A stretch of 64,000 nt of DNA from NCBI RefSeq assembly GCF_927798115.1, contig NZ_CAKMMG010000011.1, forward strand, positions 124,001 to 188,000, read 5' to 3'. Below, piece after piece: positions 7,645-16,124 of the stretch. Position 1 is the stretch's first letter. Every line of letters begins with the position of its first letter. Made by a program: the position numbers and the translations under genes. The stretch comes from Paenibacillus auburnensis (lineage in GTDB: Bacteria; Bacillota; Bacilli; Paenibacillales; Paenibacillaceae). Below the pieces are notes generated by a model, which saw only the letters and a program-made list of their open reading frames with translations, did no database searches and was not told the origin of the DNA.

Positions 7645-8586
7645 ATGTATAAATCAATTATCGTCGGTACCGGACCTGCCGGGCTGACTGCTGCGATCTA
7701 TCTGGCCCGGGCCAACCTGAATCCGCTGGTGATCGAAGGTCCCCAACCGGGTGGACAGCTGACAACTACAACAGAGATTGAGAATTTTCCGGGATTTCCT
7801 GAAGGGATTATGGGACCGGAGCTCATGGACAATATGCGTAAGCAGGCAGAACGTTTCGGCGCAAAATTCATTACAGGCTGGGTAAACAGTGTGGAGCTGG
7901 GAGAACGCCCGTACAAGCTTGAAGTGGAGGGAATGGGGACATTCGTGACCGATACCCTGATTATTTCCACTGGCGCTACAGCGAAATATCTCGGGATTCC
8001 CGGTGAACAGGATAATATCGGACGCGGTGTCAGCACCTGCGCTACTTGCGACGGTTTCTTCTTCCGCGGTAAGGAAATTGTCGTTGTCGGCGGCGGCGAT
8101 TCTGCGCTTGAGGAAGCTGGCTTCCTGACCCGTTTTGCCTCCAAAGTAACACTGGTACACCGCCGCGAAGAGCTGCGTGGCTCGAAGATCATGCAGGATC
8201 GTGTCCGTGACAACGCCAAGGTTGCCTGGGGCCTGAACCGCACTCCGCTGGAAGTAGTCTCCGGTGACAAAGGTGTAAACGGGCTTAAGGTGCTGAATAA
8301 TTTAACAGGTGAAGAAGAAATTATTGAAGCCAGCGGCGTATTTGTAGCGATTGGACATCATCCGAACACAGCTTTCCTGGGCGGACAAATCACTACCGAT
8401 GCGAATGGATATATTGTGACTAATCCGGGCACTTCCGAGACTAACATCCCTGGAGTATTCGCTTGCGGCGACGTGCAGGATACCCGTTACAGACAAGCTA
8501 TCACGGCAGCCGGCAGCGGATGCATGGCAGCAATGGACGCTGAGAAATATATTGAAAGCCTGGAACACAGCGCAGTAATTCTGTAA
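7645..8586 (+). CDS. trxB: Thioredoxin reductase (NADPH)
   Basis: A 313-residue flavoprotein that reduces thioredoxin with NADPH. The FAD motif GTGPAGLTAA is at the N-terminus, the redox-active CATC (C132, C135) in the middle, the NADPH motif GGGDSALEEA follows, and FACGDVQD with the FAD-binding end is near the C-terminus. Length is typical. AAGGAGG lies 8-14 bases before the ATG. The gene has its own SigA-type promoter and is followed within 80 bases by a glutaredoxin-like gene with a separate promoter, so the two form a redox pair rather than a strict operon. Confidence 0.96.
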   Translation: MYKSIIVGTGPAGLTAAIYLARANLNPLVIEGPQPGGQLTTTTEIENFPGFPEGIMGPELMDNMRKQAERFGAKFITGWVNSVELGERPYKLEVEGMGTFVTDTLIISTGATAKYLGIPGEQDNIGRGVSTCATCDGFFFRGKEIVVVGGGDSALEEAGFLTRFASKVTLVHRREELRGSKIMQDRVRDNAKVAWGLNRTPLEVVSGDKGVNGLKVLNNLTGEEEIIEASGVFVAIGHHPNTAFLGGQITTDANGYIVTNPGTSETNIPGVFACGDVQDTRYRQAITAAGSGCMAAMDAEKYIESLEHSAVIL

Positions 8587-8594
8587 CCCCTTAT

Positions 8595-8624
8595 TTGGTG
8601 AATAAGGTACTCCGGTGCTACAAT
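8595..8624 (+). promoter_or_regulatory. Candidate promoter of the glutaredoxin-like gene
   Basis: TTGGTG (8595-8600), 18-base spacer, TACAAT (8619-8624). It overlaps a 7-bp inverted repeat (CCTTATT/AATAAGG, 8589-8607) that may end the trxB transcript. Confidence 0.5.
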
Positions 8625-8663
8625 AGATTTCATTGAAAATAAACTTTTAGGAGGAATCAACCA

Positions 8664-8897
8664 ATGGAAAACGTAATTGTGTACACTTCAACCAACTGTC
8701 CACATTGCCGCCAGGTAAAAAGCTTCCTGAGCGAGCAGGGTGTATCCTACGAGGAACGCAACATCGAGCAGAACGATGATTTTGCACAACAGGTTTGGGA
8801 TATGGGCCTCAGAGCGGTGCCTGTAACTGTCATCGGCGATTTCAAAATTGTAGGGATGAACAAAACCCAATTTACCAAAGCATTGGCGACTGTTTAA
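8664..8897 (+). CDS. Glutaredoxin/NrdH-like thiol redox protein
   Basis: A 77-residue thioredoxin-fold protein with the CPHC redox motif at C12-C15 and the cis-proline motif AVPVTV near residue 52. Length and the absence of a glutathione-binding signature fit the NrdH-redoxin or YruB-like class, which is reduced directly by thioredoxin reductase. Its position just after trxB supports that pairing. AGGAGG precedes the ATG. The electron acceptor is not known. Confidence 0.85.
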   Translation: MENVIVYTSTNCPHCRQVKSFLSEQGVSYEERNIEQNDDFAQQVWDMGLRAVPVTVIGDFKIVGMNKTQFTKALATV

Positions 8898-8927
8898 TAC
8901 ACGACGTGCTTATATAGAGTCCTTAAT

Positions 8928-8957
8928 AAGGCCGCTTCCTGAACGGGGGCGGTCTTT
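8928..8957 (+). terminator. Terminator after the glutaredoxin-like gene
   Basis: Stem AAGGCCGC/GCGGTCTT with one G-T pair and a short T tail, 30 bases after the stop codon. Confidence 0.5.
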
Positions 8958-9053
8958 ATGTTCGGATTTTTTGGAACGATAGTACTTGCGCTTACCGGAC
9001 ACGTTATTATATATAAATAAATGGATAATGAAACAGATAGGGGGTCGTTGGCC

Positions 9054-9494
9054 TTGTTAATATGCTTAAGGGATTATTGGAATGTTGATGCGGTGAAAGA
9101 CTTGCTGGCTCTGTGCATGATGGCTGACGGCGAGGTGATCGGGCAGGAAATAAACAGCTACAATACAGAGGATTCCAAGGAATTGTTCGGCTGTTTTGTA
9201 GATGGTGAATTGGCAGGATTAGCCGGGATTATCCGGCAGAGTGAGCAAGCATTAGAAATCAGACATCTTGCGGTTCAGACGAAGTGGCGGGGAAAAGGGA
9301 TTGGCAGAGGAATGATTACGGAGATCAGCAGAACCGCAGGAATTGAAACGATTACTGCAGAGACTGACCATGAGGCTGTGGGCTTTTACAGAAGTGCCGG
9401 ATTTACCGTTACCAGCCTGGGCGAAAAATATCCCGGAGTTGAGCGCTTTGCCTGCATTCTGTCCGTAGGCGCTGCAGCACAGAGCAGAATGTAA
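9054..9494 (+). CDS. GNAT-family N-acetyltransferase
   Basis: A roughly 146-residue acetyltransferase-fold protein. The acetyl-CoA loop is visible in KWRGKGIGRGMI and the C-terminal VGFYRSAGFTVTSLG is typical of GNAT enzymes. The substrate is unknown. The frame has an ATG at 9021 with no ribosome site; AGGGGG at 9039-9044 is correctly placed for a TTG at 9054, which I prefer, and a TTG at 9048 is also possible. A perfect 8-bp terminator follows at 9526. It is a single-gene unit. Confidence 0.8.
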   Translation: MLICLRDYWNVDAVKDLLALCMMADGEVIGQEINSYNTEDSKELFGCFVDGELAGLAGIIRQSEQALEIRHLAVQTKWRGKGIGRGMITEISRTAGIETITAETDHEAVGFYRSAGFTVTSLGEKYPGVERFACILSVGAAAQSRM

Positions 9495-9525
9495 GCTGAG
9501 CGATGCAGCATACCGTATAAAAGTT

Positions 9526-9557
9526 AGCCGGACTTGAAAGAGGTCCGGCTATTTTTT
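9526..9557 (+). terminator. Rho-independent terminator of the acetyltransferase gene
   Basis: A perfect 8-bp stem AGCCGGAC/GTCCGGCT followed by ATTTTTT. Confidence 0.85.
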
Positions 9558-9591
9558 ATACAGCCAAAGGCATTGGGTTTTCGGTAGATCC

Positions 9592-9795
9592 TTAAAAAAC
9601 GTGGGTAATGGACATAACCACCTGAAAGATGGCATAAACAGCTATACCGCTAAAGATAAGCATAAATCCCGATTTCTTCTTCGATTGGAACATCCGCAGT
9701 ACGCCGAGGCTGATTAAAGGGGCGATAATGAGTAAAAGCAGCAGCACAGTGATGAACATCTGCGCAGAAATATCAGATGTGTCAACATAGGTCAT
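9592..9795 (-). CDS. Small two-helix membrane protein, function unknown
   Basis: A 67-residue protein with two predicted membrane helices (about residues 13-33 and 44-64) separated by a basic loop QSKKKSG. I do not recognise a family. The minus-strand start is preceded by GGAGAGTGAG. A TATAAT (9859-9864, minus strand) and a symmetric TGTGA-N6-TCACA element lie upstream, in the gap after xylR. It is transcribed in the same direction as xylR but appears to be a separate unit. Confidence 0.65.
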   Translation of the reverse strand: MTYVDTSDISAQMFITVLLLLLIIAPLISLGVLRMFQSKKKSGFMLIFSGIAVYAIFQVVMSITHVF

Positions 9796-9828
9796 GGGCT
9801 CACTCTCCGTTTCAGAACAAAAAGGGTG

Positions 9829-9846
9829 GTGTGATATATGTCACAC
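9829..9846. promoter_or_regulatory. CRP/FNR-type palindrome
   Basis: GTGTGATATATGTCACAC is a perfect inverted repeat (6-bp arms, 6-base centre) matching the TGTGA-N6-TCACA consensus shared by FNR and CRP-family regulators. It sits 34 bases before the start codon of the 67-residue membrane protein and just downstream of a TATAAT on the minus strand, a position more typical of repression than activation. Confidence 0.6.
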
Positions 9847-9930
9847 TTACGCAACCTTATTATAATGGATTTGAAAGTGTTTTGCTGCACCTTATGCAGT
9901 TATATTTGCGGCGATTTTACGTCAATTTGT

Positions 9931-11091
9931 TCAGAGTGTAACCCGGATATTGCCGAGAAAATGCATCACGGCCGAGAAACCGGCACCAATCATCGTTCCG
10001 CGGCTGCCCAGTTTGGAGAAGGTAATCTCCAGCTGCTGCTTGTGATAGGGAAGCGTACGCTCGGCTACCACTCTGCGCAGCGGCTCGCCAAGCCACGGCT
10101 CGGCTTCAGATAAGGCTCCGCCGATAACAATCAGCTCAGGATTGAAGCTGTTAATGAGGTTGGTTACCCCGATTCCCAGATACTCCCCCATGGACGAGAA
10201 GTGGCGCAAGGCATCCTCCTGTCCACTGCGTGCATGCCGGACAAGTTCCCGGGTCGTACGTGCAGGCAGCGTCAGCCCTGAATTATCATAGGTCTTCTCC
10301 GAAGCATACAGTTCCCAGCAGCCGCGGCTGCCGCAGCTACAGGGCTTGCCTTCTGCCTCTATGGTCATATGGCCGGTCTCTCCTGCATATCCGCGGGCAC
10401 CCTTATACAGCTCCCCGCCGATGATGATCCCCGAGCCGATCCCTGACCCCGCACTGATGTAGAGCAAATGGCGGACATCGCGTGCCGCACCGAAATTCAG
10501 CTCTCCCTGTGCCCCCGCATTTGCTTCATTGTCGATCGTGACCGGTACTGAAAACGAGTTTTCCAGGATGGACCGCAGATCGATCATCTCCCAGCCAAGG
10601 TTAGGTGCAAACAGCACAACGCCGTGCTCGTCAACCATCCCCGGAACCCCTACACCAATCCCTACGATGCCATACGGGGAAGGCGGAGCCATGGCGATCA
10701 GATCCGCGATGATGCGTTTCATCTGCTCCAGTACATAAGGAAAATCATGGGCCTCCAGCCGGTAATCCAGTTCCTGCAGAATACCGCCGCCGAGGTCGCA
10801 TAATACGGCCGTAAGCTGTTTTACCCGCAGCTCAATGCCGATTACACTTCCAGCCATCGCATTGAAATGCAGCATCAGCGGTTTGCGACCTCCGCTGGAT
10901 TCACCGGGTCCGGCTTCAGTGACAAGCTCCTGGCCGCATAGCTCGGCAACAAGATTCGATACGGTTGCTTTGTTGAGGCCGGTCATTTCGGACACCTTGG
11001 CCCGTGAGACCGGGGAGAACATGCGGATCGTATGTAGAATAATCGATTTATTGATCTTTTTGACCAGCGCCTGGTCACCTGTAACTTTCAC
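9931..11091 (-). CDS. xylR: Xylose repressor XylR (ROK family)
   Basis: A 386-residue regulator close in plan to B. subtilis XylR (384 aa). An N-terminal winged helix carries the motif SRAKVSEMTGLNKATVS, followed by the ROK sugar-kinase-like domain with IDNEANAGAQGE and the zinc-ligand motif CSCGSRGCWELYASE. It is expected to bind xylO in front of xylA and to release in xylose. The start is taken as GTG 11091 because AGGAAG lies 9 bases upstream; the frame continues to an ATG at 11136 without a ribosome site. It is divergent from xylA, the usual arrangement. Confidence 0.93.
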   Translation of the reverse strand: MKVTGDQALVKKINKSIILHTIRMFSPVSRAKVSEMTGLNKATVSNLVAELCGQELVTEAGPGESSGGRKPLMLHFNAMAGSVIGIELRVKQLTAVLCDLGGGILQELDYRLEAHDFPYVLEQMKRIIADLIAMAPPSPYGIVGIGVGVPGMVDEHGVVLFAPNLGWEMIDLRSILENSFSVPVTIDNEANAGAQGELNFGAARDVRHLLYISAGSGIGSGIIIGGELYKGARGYAGETGHMTIEAEGKPCSCGSRGCWELYASEKTYDNSGLTLPARTTRELVRHARSGQEDALRHFSSMGEYLGIGVTNLINSFNPELIVIGGALSEAEPWLGEPLRRVVAERTLPYHKQQLEITFSKLGSRGTMIGAGFSAVMHFLGNIRVTL

Positions 11092-11341
11092 GAAGCACAC
11101 TTCCTTTTTGACAACGTTCTCATTGATACATGCCATTTAGTCTAGAGCGATGTTCGCCAAAAAGCAACAGGCAGTGGGGCTTGATATATAGAATAGAGCC
11201 TGGAGCCTGGTCTGTAAGCTTACGTATAGGTACTGCGGCCAAGGGGTACTTTATGTTCATATAATTAGGCAGACCGGGAGGAGGAGAGAGGTTTCCTCCG
11301 GGTATGCGGACAAACAACAGACACAAAAAAAGTTTTTCAAA

Positions 11342-11366
11342 ACTTTGTTTAACCAATATACAAAGT
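11342..11366. promoter_or_regulatory. XylR operator (xylO)
   Basis: A perfect inverted repeat ACTTTGT-N11-ACAAAGT, 25 bases long, located about 75 bases before xylA. The spacing and the TTTGT/ACAAA arms fit the xylO elements known from Bacillus, and the divergent neighbour encodes XylR. Confidence 0.75.
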
Positions 11367-11390
11367 CAGAAAGATGTGTTAAGATGATGC

Positions 11391-11404
11391 TGTAAACGCT
11401 TGCT
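11391..11404 (+). promoter_or_regulatory. cre-like catabolite control site before xylA
   Basis: TGTAAACGCTTGCT matches the CcpA consensus TGNAARCGNWWWCA at 12 of 14 positions. It lies between the likely -10 box and the ribosome site. Confidence 0.5.
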
Positions 11405-11438
11405 TGCGGGCGAAGCATAATAGAGGAGGATTTTACAA

Positions 11439-12758
11439 ATGGCTTATTTTGAATCAGTGAGCAAAATCTCTTACGAGGGAAGCCGTTCCACTAACCCTTA
11501 CGCATTCAAATTCTACAATCCTAAAGAAATCGTAGCCGGCAAAACTATGGAAGAGCACCTGAAATTTGCAATGGCTTATTGGCATACATTAACAGCAGGC
11601 GGCGCCGATCCGTTCGGTGCTGAAACTGCAGTACGCTCTTGGGATAAGCTGAGCACGATTGACAAGGCAAAAGCCCGTGCAGAAGCAGCATTTGAGTTCA
11701 TGGAAAAAATGGACCTGCAGTACTACTGCTTCCATGACGTGGATATCGCTCCTGAAGGCGCATCGTTGCGCGAGTTCTACAGCAACATTGATACCATCGT
11801 AGACATCCTTGAACAAGGTATGAAGTCTTCCGGCAAAAAATTGCTGTGGAATACTGCCAACATGTTCACCAACCCGCGCTATATGCACGGTGCAGGCTCT
11901 ACCTGCAACGCTGATGTGTATGCATACGCAGCTGCACAGGTTAAGAAAGGTCTGGAAGTTGGTAAACGTCTGGGCGCTGACAACTATGTATTCTGGGGTG
12001 GCCGTGAAGGCTATGAAACTCTGCTGAATACAGATATGGGCCTGGAGCAGGACAACATTGCCCGCCTGTTCAGCATGGCTGTAGACTACGCTAAGGAAAT
12101 CGGCTTCGAAGGCCAGTTCCTGATCGAGCCTAAACCGAAAGAACCTACTAAACACCAATACGACTTCGATGCAGCAACTACTATCGCGTTCCTGCAGAAG
12201 TACAACCTAGATAAACACTTCAAGCTGAACCTTGAAGCTAACCATGCAACCCTTGCAGGCCACACTTTCGAGCATGAACTTCGTGTAGCACGCATTAACG
12301 GCATGCTGGGATCGCTGGATGCGAACCAGGGCGATCCGCTTCTGGGCTGGGATACTGATGAGTTCCCTGCAAGCATCTACGATGCTACCCTGACCCTGTA
12401 TGAAGTGCTGAAGAACGATGGACTTGGCAAAGGCGGTATCAACTTCGACTCCAAAGTACGCCGTCCTTCCTTCGAGCCTGAGGACCTGTTCCTGGCACAC
12501 ATCTCCGGTATGGACATCTATGCTAAGGGTCTGAAAGTTGCCGCTAAGCTGATTGAAGACCGTGTATTCGACGACTTCATTGCTAAACGTTACAGCAGCT
12601 TCACTGAAGGCGTAGGCGCTGATATCGTATCCGGCAAAGCAACTCTGGCTTCGCTGGCTGACTATGCTCTCAACAATGAGACTCCGCGTCCGAACCAATC
12701 CGGACGTCAAGAGATGCTCAGAGCGACTTTGAACCAGTACATCCTGACAGCTGAGTAA
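11439..12758 (+). CDS. xylA: Xylose isomerase
   Basis: A 439-residue enzyme that converts D-xylose to D-xylulose. The catalytic YYCFHDVDIAPEG, the VFWGGREGYETL motif, the metal-binding EPKPKEPTKHQYDFD and NLEANHATLAGH are all intact. Length matches the class II isomerases of Firmicutes. GAGGAGG precedes the ATG. Codon use is clearly biased to frequent codons, suggesting high expression. It follows the xylO/cre control region, and a very strong terminator separates it from xylB. Confidence 0.97.
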   Translation: MAYFESVSKISYEGSRSTNPYAFKFYNPKEIVAGKTMEEHLKFAMAYWHTLTAGGADPFGAETAVRSWDKLSTIDKAKARAEAAFEFMEKMDLQYYCFHDVDIAPEGASLREFYSNIDTIVDILEQGMKSSGKKLLWNTANMFTNPRYMHGAGSTCNADVYAYAAAQVKKGLEVGKRLGADNYVFWGGREGYETLLNTDMGLEQDNIARLFSMAVDYAKEIGFEGQFLIEPKPKEPTKHQYDFDAATTIAFLQKYNLDKHFKLNLEANHATLAGHTFEHELRVARINGMLGSLDANQGDPLLGWDTDEFPASIYDATLTLYEVLKNDGLGKGGINFDSKVRRPSFEPEDLFLAHISGMDIYAKGLKVAAKLIEDRVFDDFIAKRYSSFTEGVGADIVSGKATLASLADYALNNETPRPNQSGRQEMLRATLNQYILTAE

Positions 12759-12811
12759 GACTACACCGGATTTGCGGCACTGTCCGTAAATTCATGGATC
12801 ACTAACGCAAC

Positions 12812-12853
12812 GGGGGTTGCTGAAGAGAGCATTCTTCGGCAGCCCCCTTTTTT
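12812..12853 (+). terminator. Strong terminator between xylA and xylB
   Basis: A 15-bp stem with two G-T pairs (GGGGGTTGCTGAAGA against TCTTCGGCAGCCCCC) followed by six T. It is placed after xylA and only 57 bases before xylB, so it should reduce read-through into the kinase gene. Confidence 0.85.
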
Positions 12854-12909
12854 ATATTGAAAACAGGGTAATAATTAGAAGCAGCACTAATAGGAGGACT
12901 ATGATAACT

Positions 12910-14406
12910 ATGAAATATGTAATCGGTGTCGATCTCGGAACGAGCGCGGTAAAGACGGTATTGGTTGATCCGCAAGGGAAAGTAGCTTTTGAGCACTCGG
13001 AAGCGTATCCGCTTAGCAGACCGCAGCCCAACTGGAGTGAACAGAATCCGGAGGATTGGGTTAAAGGAACACTCGTCAGCCTGCGCCGCCTAATCGAGAC
13101 ATCGGGCGTTGATCCGTCACAGGTAGACGGAATCAGCTTCTCCGGCCAAATGCACGGGCTTGTACTCGTGGACAGTGAAGGCAAGGTACTGCGTCCGGCT
13201 ATTCTCTGGAATGACACCCGAACTACAGCACAGTGCCGCAAAATTGAGAAGACGCTTGGAACGAAGCTGATCGACATCGCCAGAAATAAGGCACTGGAAG
13301 GGTTCACACTGCCGAAGATCCTTTGGGTTCAGGAGAACGAGCCGGAGGTTCTGGCCCAGGCACACCAATTCCTGCTGCCGAAAGACTATGTACGTTTCCG
13401 GTTAACCGGTGATTACGCTATGGATTATTCAGATGCCGCCGGAACACTGCTGCTGAACGTTGGTGCGAAGGAATGGAGTGCGGAAATCGCCGAAGCCTTC
13501 GGGTTGCCGGTTTCATTGTGTCCAAGACTGGTAGAATCCTTCGAACAGACTGGAACGCTGCTGCCGGAGATTGCGGAAGCTTCCGGACTGCTTACATCCA
13601 CGAAGGTATTCGCCGGCGGAGCCGACAATGCCTGCGGCGCACTGGGTGCGGGAATTCTTGGTGAAGGACGGACGATGTGCAGTATTGGCACATCAGGTGT
13701 AGTTCTCTCCTACGAGACTAATAAGGATCTTAATCTGGAAGGCAAAGTGCATTTCTTTAACCACAGTGAGAAGGATGCCTTCTATATAATGGGTGTTACC
13801 CTGGCTGCAGGTCATAGCCTTACCTGGTTTAAAGAAACGTTTGCTGCTGAGAAGAGTTTTGAGGAACTGCTGCAGGGAGTGACTTCCGTACCAGCAGGCA
13901 GCGGCGGACTGCTGTTTACACCATATATCAGCGGTGAACGCACTCCGCATCCGGATGCGAATATCCGCGGCAGCTTCATCGGCATGGACTCCGGGCACAC
14001 ACTTTCACACTTTACCCGCTCCGTGCTTGAAGGAATTACGTTCTCGCTTCGCGAATCTATTGAAATTGTACGTGAATCCGGCAAGGAAATTACGGAGATT
14101 GTCGCGATCGGCGGCGGTGCCAAGAATGAAGCTTGGCTGCAGATGCAGGCGGATATTTTTGGTGCTTCAATTATTAAGTTGGAGAGCGAACAGGGGCCCG
14201 CGATGGGCGCCGCGATGCTGGCTGCATACGGCAGCGGCTGGTTCGCCTCGCTGGGCGAATGCGCCGAAGCCTTCATCCGTCCGGCAGAAGTGTTCAAACC
14301 GAATGCGGAGCAGGTGGCGGTTTATGACGGATTGTTCGCTCTTTACCAGGAAGTATACGGCCAGACCCGTGAATTGAACGACAAGCTGGCGGCATACCGT
14401 AAGTAA
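12910..14406 (+). CDS. xylB: Xylulokinase
   Basis: A 498-residue FGGY-family kinase that phosphorylates D-xylulose. The N-terminal phosphate motif GVDLGTSAVKTVL, the substrate motifs SGQMHGLVL and NDTRTT, GGADNACGALGAGI, GTSGVVLSY and the C-terminal IGGGAKNEAWLQ with EQGPAMGAAMLAA are complete. It aligns by eye along its whole length with B. subtilis XylB, whose start MKYVIG matches ATG 12910. An in-frame ATG at 12901 lies only 3 bases from AGGAGG and is less likely. It is probably expressed by read-through from xylA or from its own weak promoter. Confidence 0.95.
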   Translation: MKYVIGVDLGTSAVKTVLVDPQGKVAFEHSEAYPLSRPQPNWSEQNPEDWVKGTLVSLRRLIETSGVDPSQVDGISFSGQMHGLVLVDSEGKVLRPAILWNDTRTTAQCRKIEKTLGTKLIDIARNKALEGFTLPKILWVQENEPEVLAQAHQFLLPKDYVRFRLTGDYAMDYSDAAGTLLLNVGAKEWSAEIAEAFGLPVSLCPRLVESFEQTGTLLPEIAEASGLLTSTKVFAGGADNACGALGAGILGEGRTMCSIGTSGVVLSYETNKDLNLEGKVHFFNHSEKDAFYIMGVTLAAGHSLTWFKETFAAEKSFEELLQGVTSVPAGSGGLLFTPYISGERTPHPDANIRGSFIGMDSGHTLSHFTRSVLEGITFSLRESIEIVRESGKEITEIVAIGGGAKNEAWLQMQADIFGASIIKLESEQGPAMGAAMLAAYGSGWFASLGECAEAFIRPAEVFKPNAEQVAVYDGLFALYQEVYGQTRELNDKLAAYRK

Positions 14407-14444
14407 GCACCCGCCGGTAAGCGGAATGATGATCACTCGCGGAT

Positions 14445-14477
14445 TCCGGAGAGGACTTAAGATCCTTTCCGGATTTT
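14445..14477 (+). terminator. Hairpin between xylB and the response-regulator gene
   Basis: An 11-bp stem with one G-T pair (TCCGGAGAGGA/TCCTTTCCGGA) followed by TTTTA. It plausibly ends the xyl transcript before the two-component genes. Confidence 0.6.
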
Positions 14478-14500
14478 ACGTTAAAGGGGGTTGAAGACTG

Positions 14501-16039
14501 ATGATAAAAGTGCTGATTGTTGATGATGAGCCCAAGCTGCGGGAAGGGCTGCGGACCTTGATCCCCTGGGAAGAAGAAGGCTATACCGTAGTGGCAACGG
14601 CGGCGAACGGATTCGAGGCGCTTGAGAAGTTCCATACCTTTGCTCCCGGGCTGGTCGTCGCCGATATCCGTATGCCGGGAATGGATGGTCTGGAGCTAAT
14701 TACAGAACTTCGTAAACAAAACGCCAATTGCCATGTACTGATTCTTAGCGGCTATGCGGACTTTGAATATGCTAAACGTGCGATTTCCTGCCATATCGAC
14801 GGATATTTACTGAAACCGGTGGATGAGGAGGAATTGATCTCTTATCTGCAGGAGCTCCGGGTAACGATAGAACGGGAAGAGCAGTTCAGCAAGCTGCAGA
14901 CGGAAGCTGAGGTAAGCCATCATGAAGCCTGGCTGCGCGGGCTGCTTCAGCCTGGCAGCGAGGATATAACCGTCCCGGAAGCAGCATCCAGGCTTGGCCT
15001 GCAGGGGGAAAGTGAGGTTATTCTGCTCCAGCTGATGCGTCCCCTTAAGGGGGAGGACGGAAGGGAAGAGCGGGTCCGGAGCCTGCTGGAACGCTATTTG
15101 CCGCCGGAGAGGGCAATCTTTTTCAGTTTGCCTCCGTTTCTAGGATTTTTGTTGAAGGAGCCTCTGAAAGATGAAGCTGCCCGTACGGCACTGTGGCAGG
15201 AATTGAACAGGCTTATAGCCAAAGAAGGACTGGACTTTTATGCTGCATCCGGCGGAGCGGCGGCGGAGCCGGAACAGGCTGCCGCATCTTATACTGCTGC
15301 GCGGGAGCTGCTGGAGCAGGCCTTTTTCGGACGCAGGGAGATTCTGGTCGACGGGGCAGTAGAGCAGTGGGCAGAAGCAGTGGAGGAGCCCGGGGAGCTT
15401 ACTGATTCTGAACGCGATGAAGAAATGGAGCTTCTGCTGGCGGTCGAGACAGGAAGCACTGAGGTACTGTCCCCGCTAGTGAGGCAAATTATCTGCAAGC
15501 TGGTTGAGACCAGACATGAGGAGGCCTATATCAAAGACAATCTGATCCGGATTGTAAGCAGTACGATTGCCCGGTTGGAGGCCGTGAATCCCGATGTCCG
15601 CACGTTGATCAGCGAGAATGCCTCTCCTGCGAGTGAAGTGTACAACAGCTATTATCTTAGTGATATCCTTAGCATGGTAGCCGATTATCTGGAACATATC
15701 GCCAAGCAGCTGAATACCGGCGGACGGGGCGACGAGATTAAGCGGATTACGGATTTGATTCAGCGCCGGTATAACGAGAACCTGAAGCTGGGAATGCTTG
15801 CGCAGATTTTTAACTATAACAGTGCTTATCTCGGCAAAATGTTCAAGAATCAGATCGGCGAGCATTTTAACACTTATCTGGACAAGGTGAGAATTGAGAA
15901 AGCCAAGCAGTTTCTCACGCAGGGCATGAAGGTATACGAGGTAGCCGAACGGGTCGGCTACATGAATGCCGATTATTTCAACGCGAAATTCCGCAAATAT
16001 GTAGGTGTATCTCCAAGCGCCTTCCGCAAGGAGCAGTGA
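14501..16039 (+). CDS. AraC-type response regulator (YesN-like)
   Basis: A 512-residue regulator: receiver domain (about 1-120) with phospho-acceptor D55 in VVADIRMPGMDG and the switch Lys in YLLKPVDEEE, a variable middle region (about 130-400), and a C-terminal AraC double helix-turn-helix (about 410-512) ending YMNADYFNAKFRKYVGVSPSAFR. Such YesN-type regulators pair with YesM kinases to induce sugar importers in Paenibacillus. It lies just before the kinase gene and the ABC importer, which are its likely partners and target. GGGGG precedes the ATG. Confidence 0.92.
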   Translation: MIKVLIVDDEPKLREGLRTLIPWEEEGYTVVATAANGFEALEKFHTFAPGLVVADIRMPGMDGLELITELRKQNANCHVLILSGYADFEYAKRAISCHIDGYLLKPVDEEELISYLQELRVTIEREEQFSKLQTEAEVSHHEAWLRGLLQPGSEDITVPEAASRLGLQGESEVILLQLMRPLKGEDGREERVRSLLERYLPPERAIFFSLPPFLGFLLKEPLKDEAARTALWQELNRLIAKEGLDFYAASGGAAAEPEQAAASYTAARELLEQAFFGRREILVDGAVEQWAEAVEEPGELTDSERDEEMELLLAVETGSTEVLSPLVRQIICKLVETRHEEAYIKDNLIRIVSSTIARLEAVNPDVRTLISENASPASEVYNSYYLSDILSMVADYLEHIAKQLNTGGRGDEIKRITDLIQRRYNENLKLGMLAQIFNYNSAYLGKMFKNQIGEHFNTYLDKVRIEKAKQFLTQGMKVYEVAERVGYMNADYFNAKFRKYVGVSPSAFRKEQ

Positions 16040-16084
16040 GCAGGTAGGGCTTGCTGAACATGGATTCTAGGATTATGATAGACG

Positions 16085-16121
16085 GGCTGTTCCCCATCTG
16101 CTGGCGGATGAGGGAGCAGCC
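16085..16121 (+). promoter_or_regulatory. Hairpin between the YesN- and YesM-like genes
   Basis: A 10-bp stem GGCTGTTCCC/GGGAGCAGCC with one G-T pair, followed by TGTTTGACATTTTT. The right arm includes AGGGAG, the only ribosome-like site ahead of the TTG start at 16125, so the hairpin may act as a partial terminator or hide the start. Confidence 0.45.
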
Positions 16122-16124
16122 TGT

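Larger units (their letters stand above)
11092..11438. other. Divergent xylR-xylA regulatory region
   Basis: This 347-bp gap holds an imperfect hairpin (GGAGGA with TCCTCC, about 11279-11298), an AT-rich stretch, the xylO-type operator (11342-11366), a possible -10 TAAGAT (11380-11385) and a cre-like site (11391-11404). No gene is seen in it. Confidence 0.7.
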
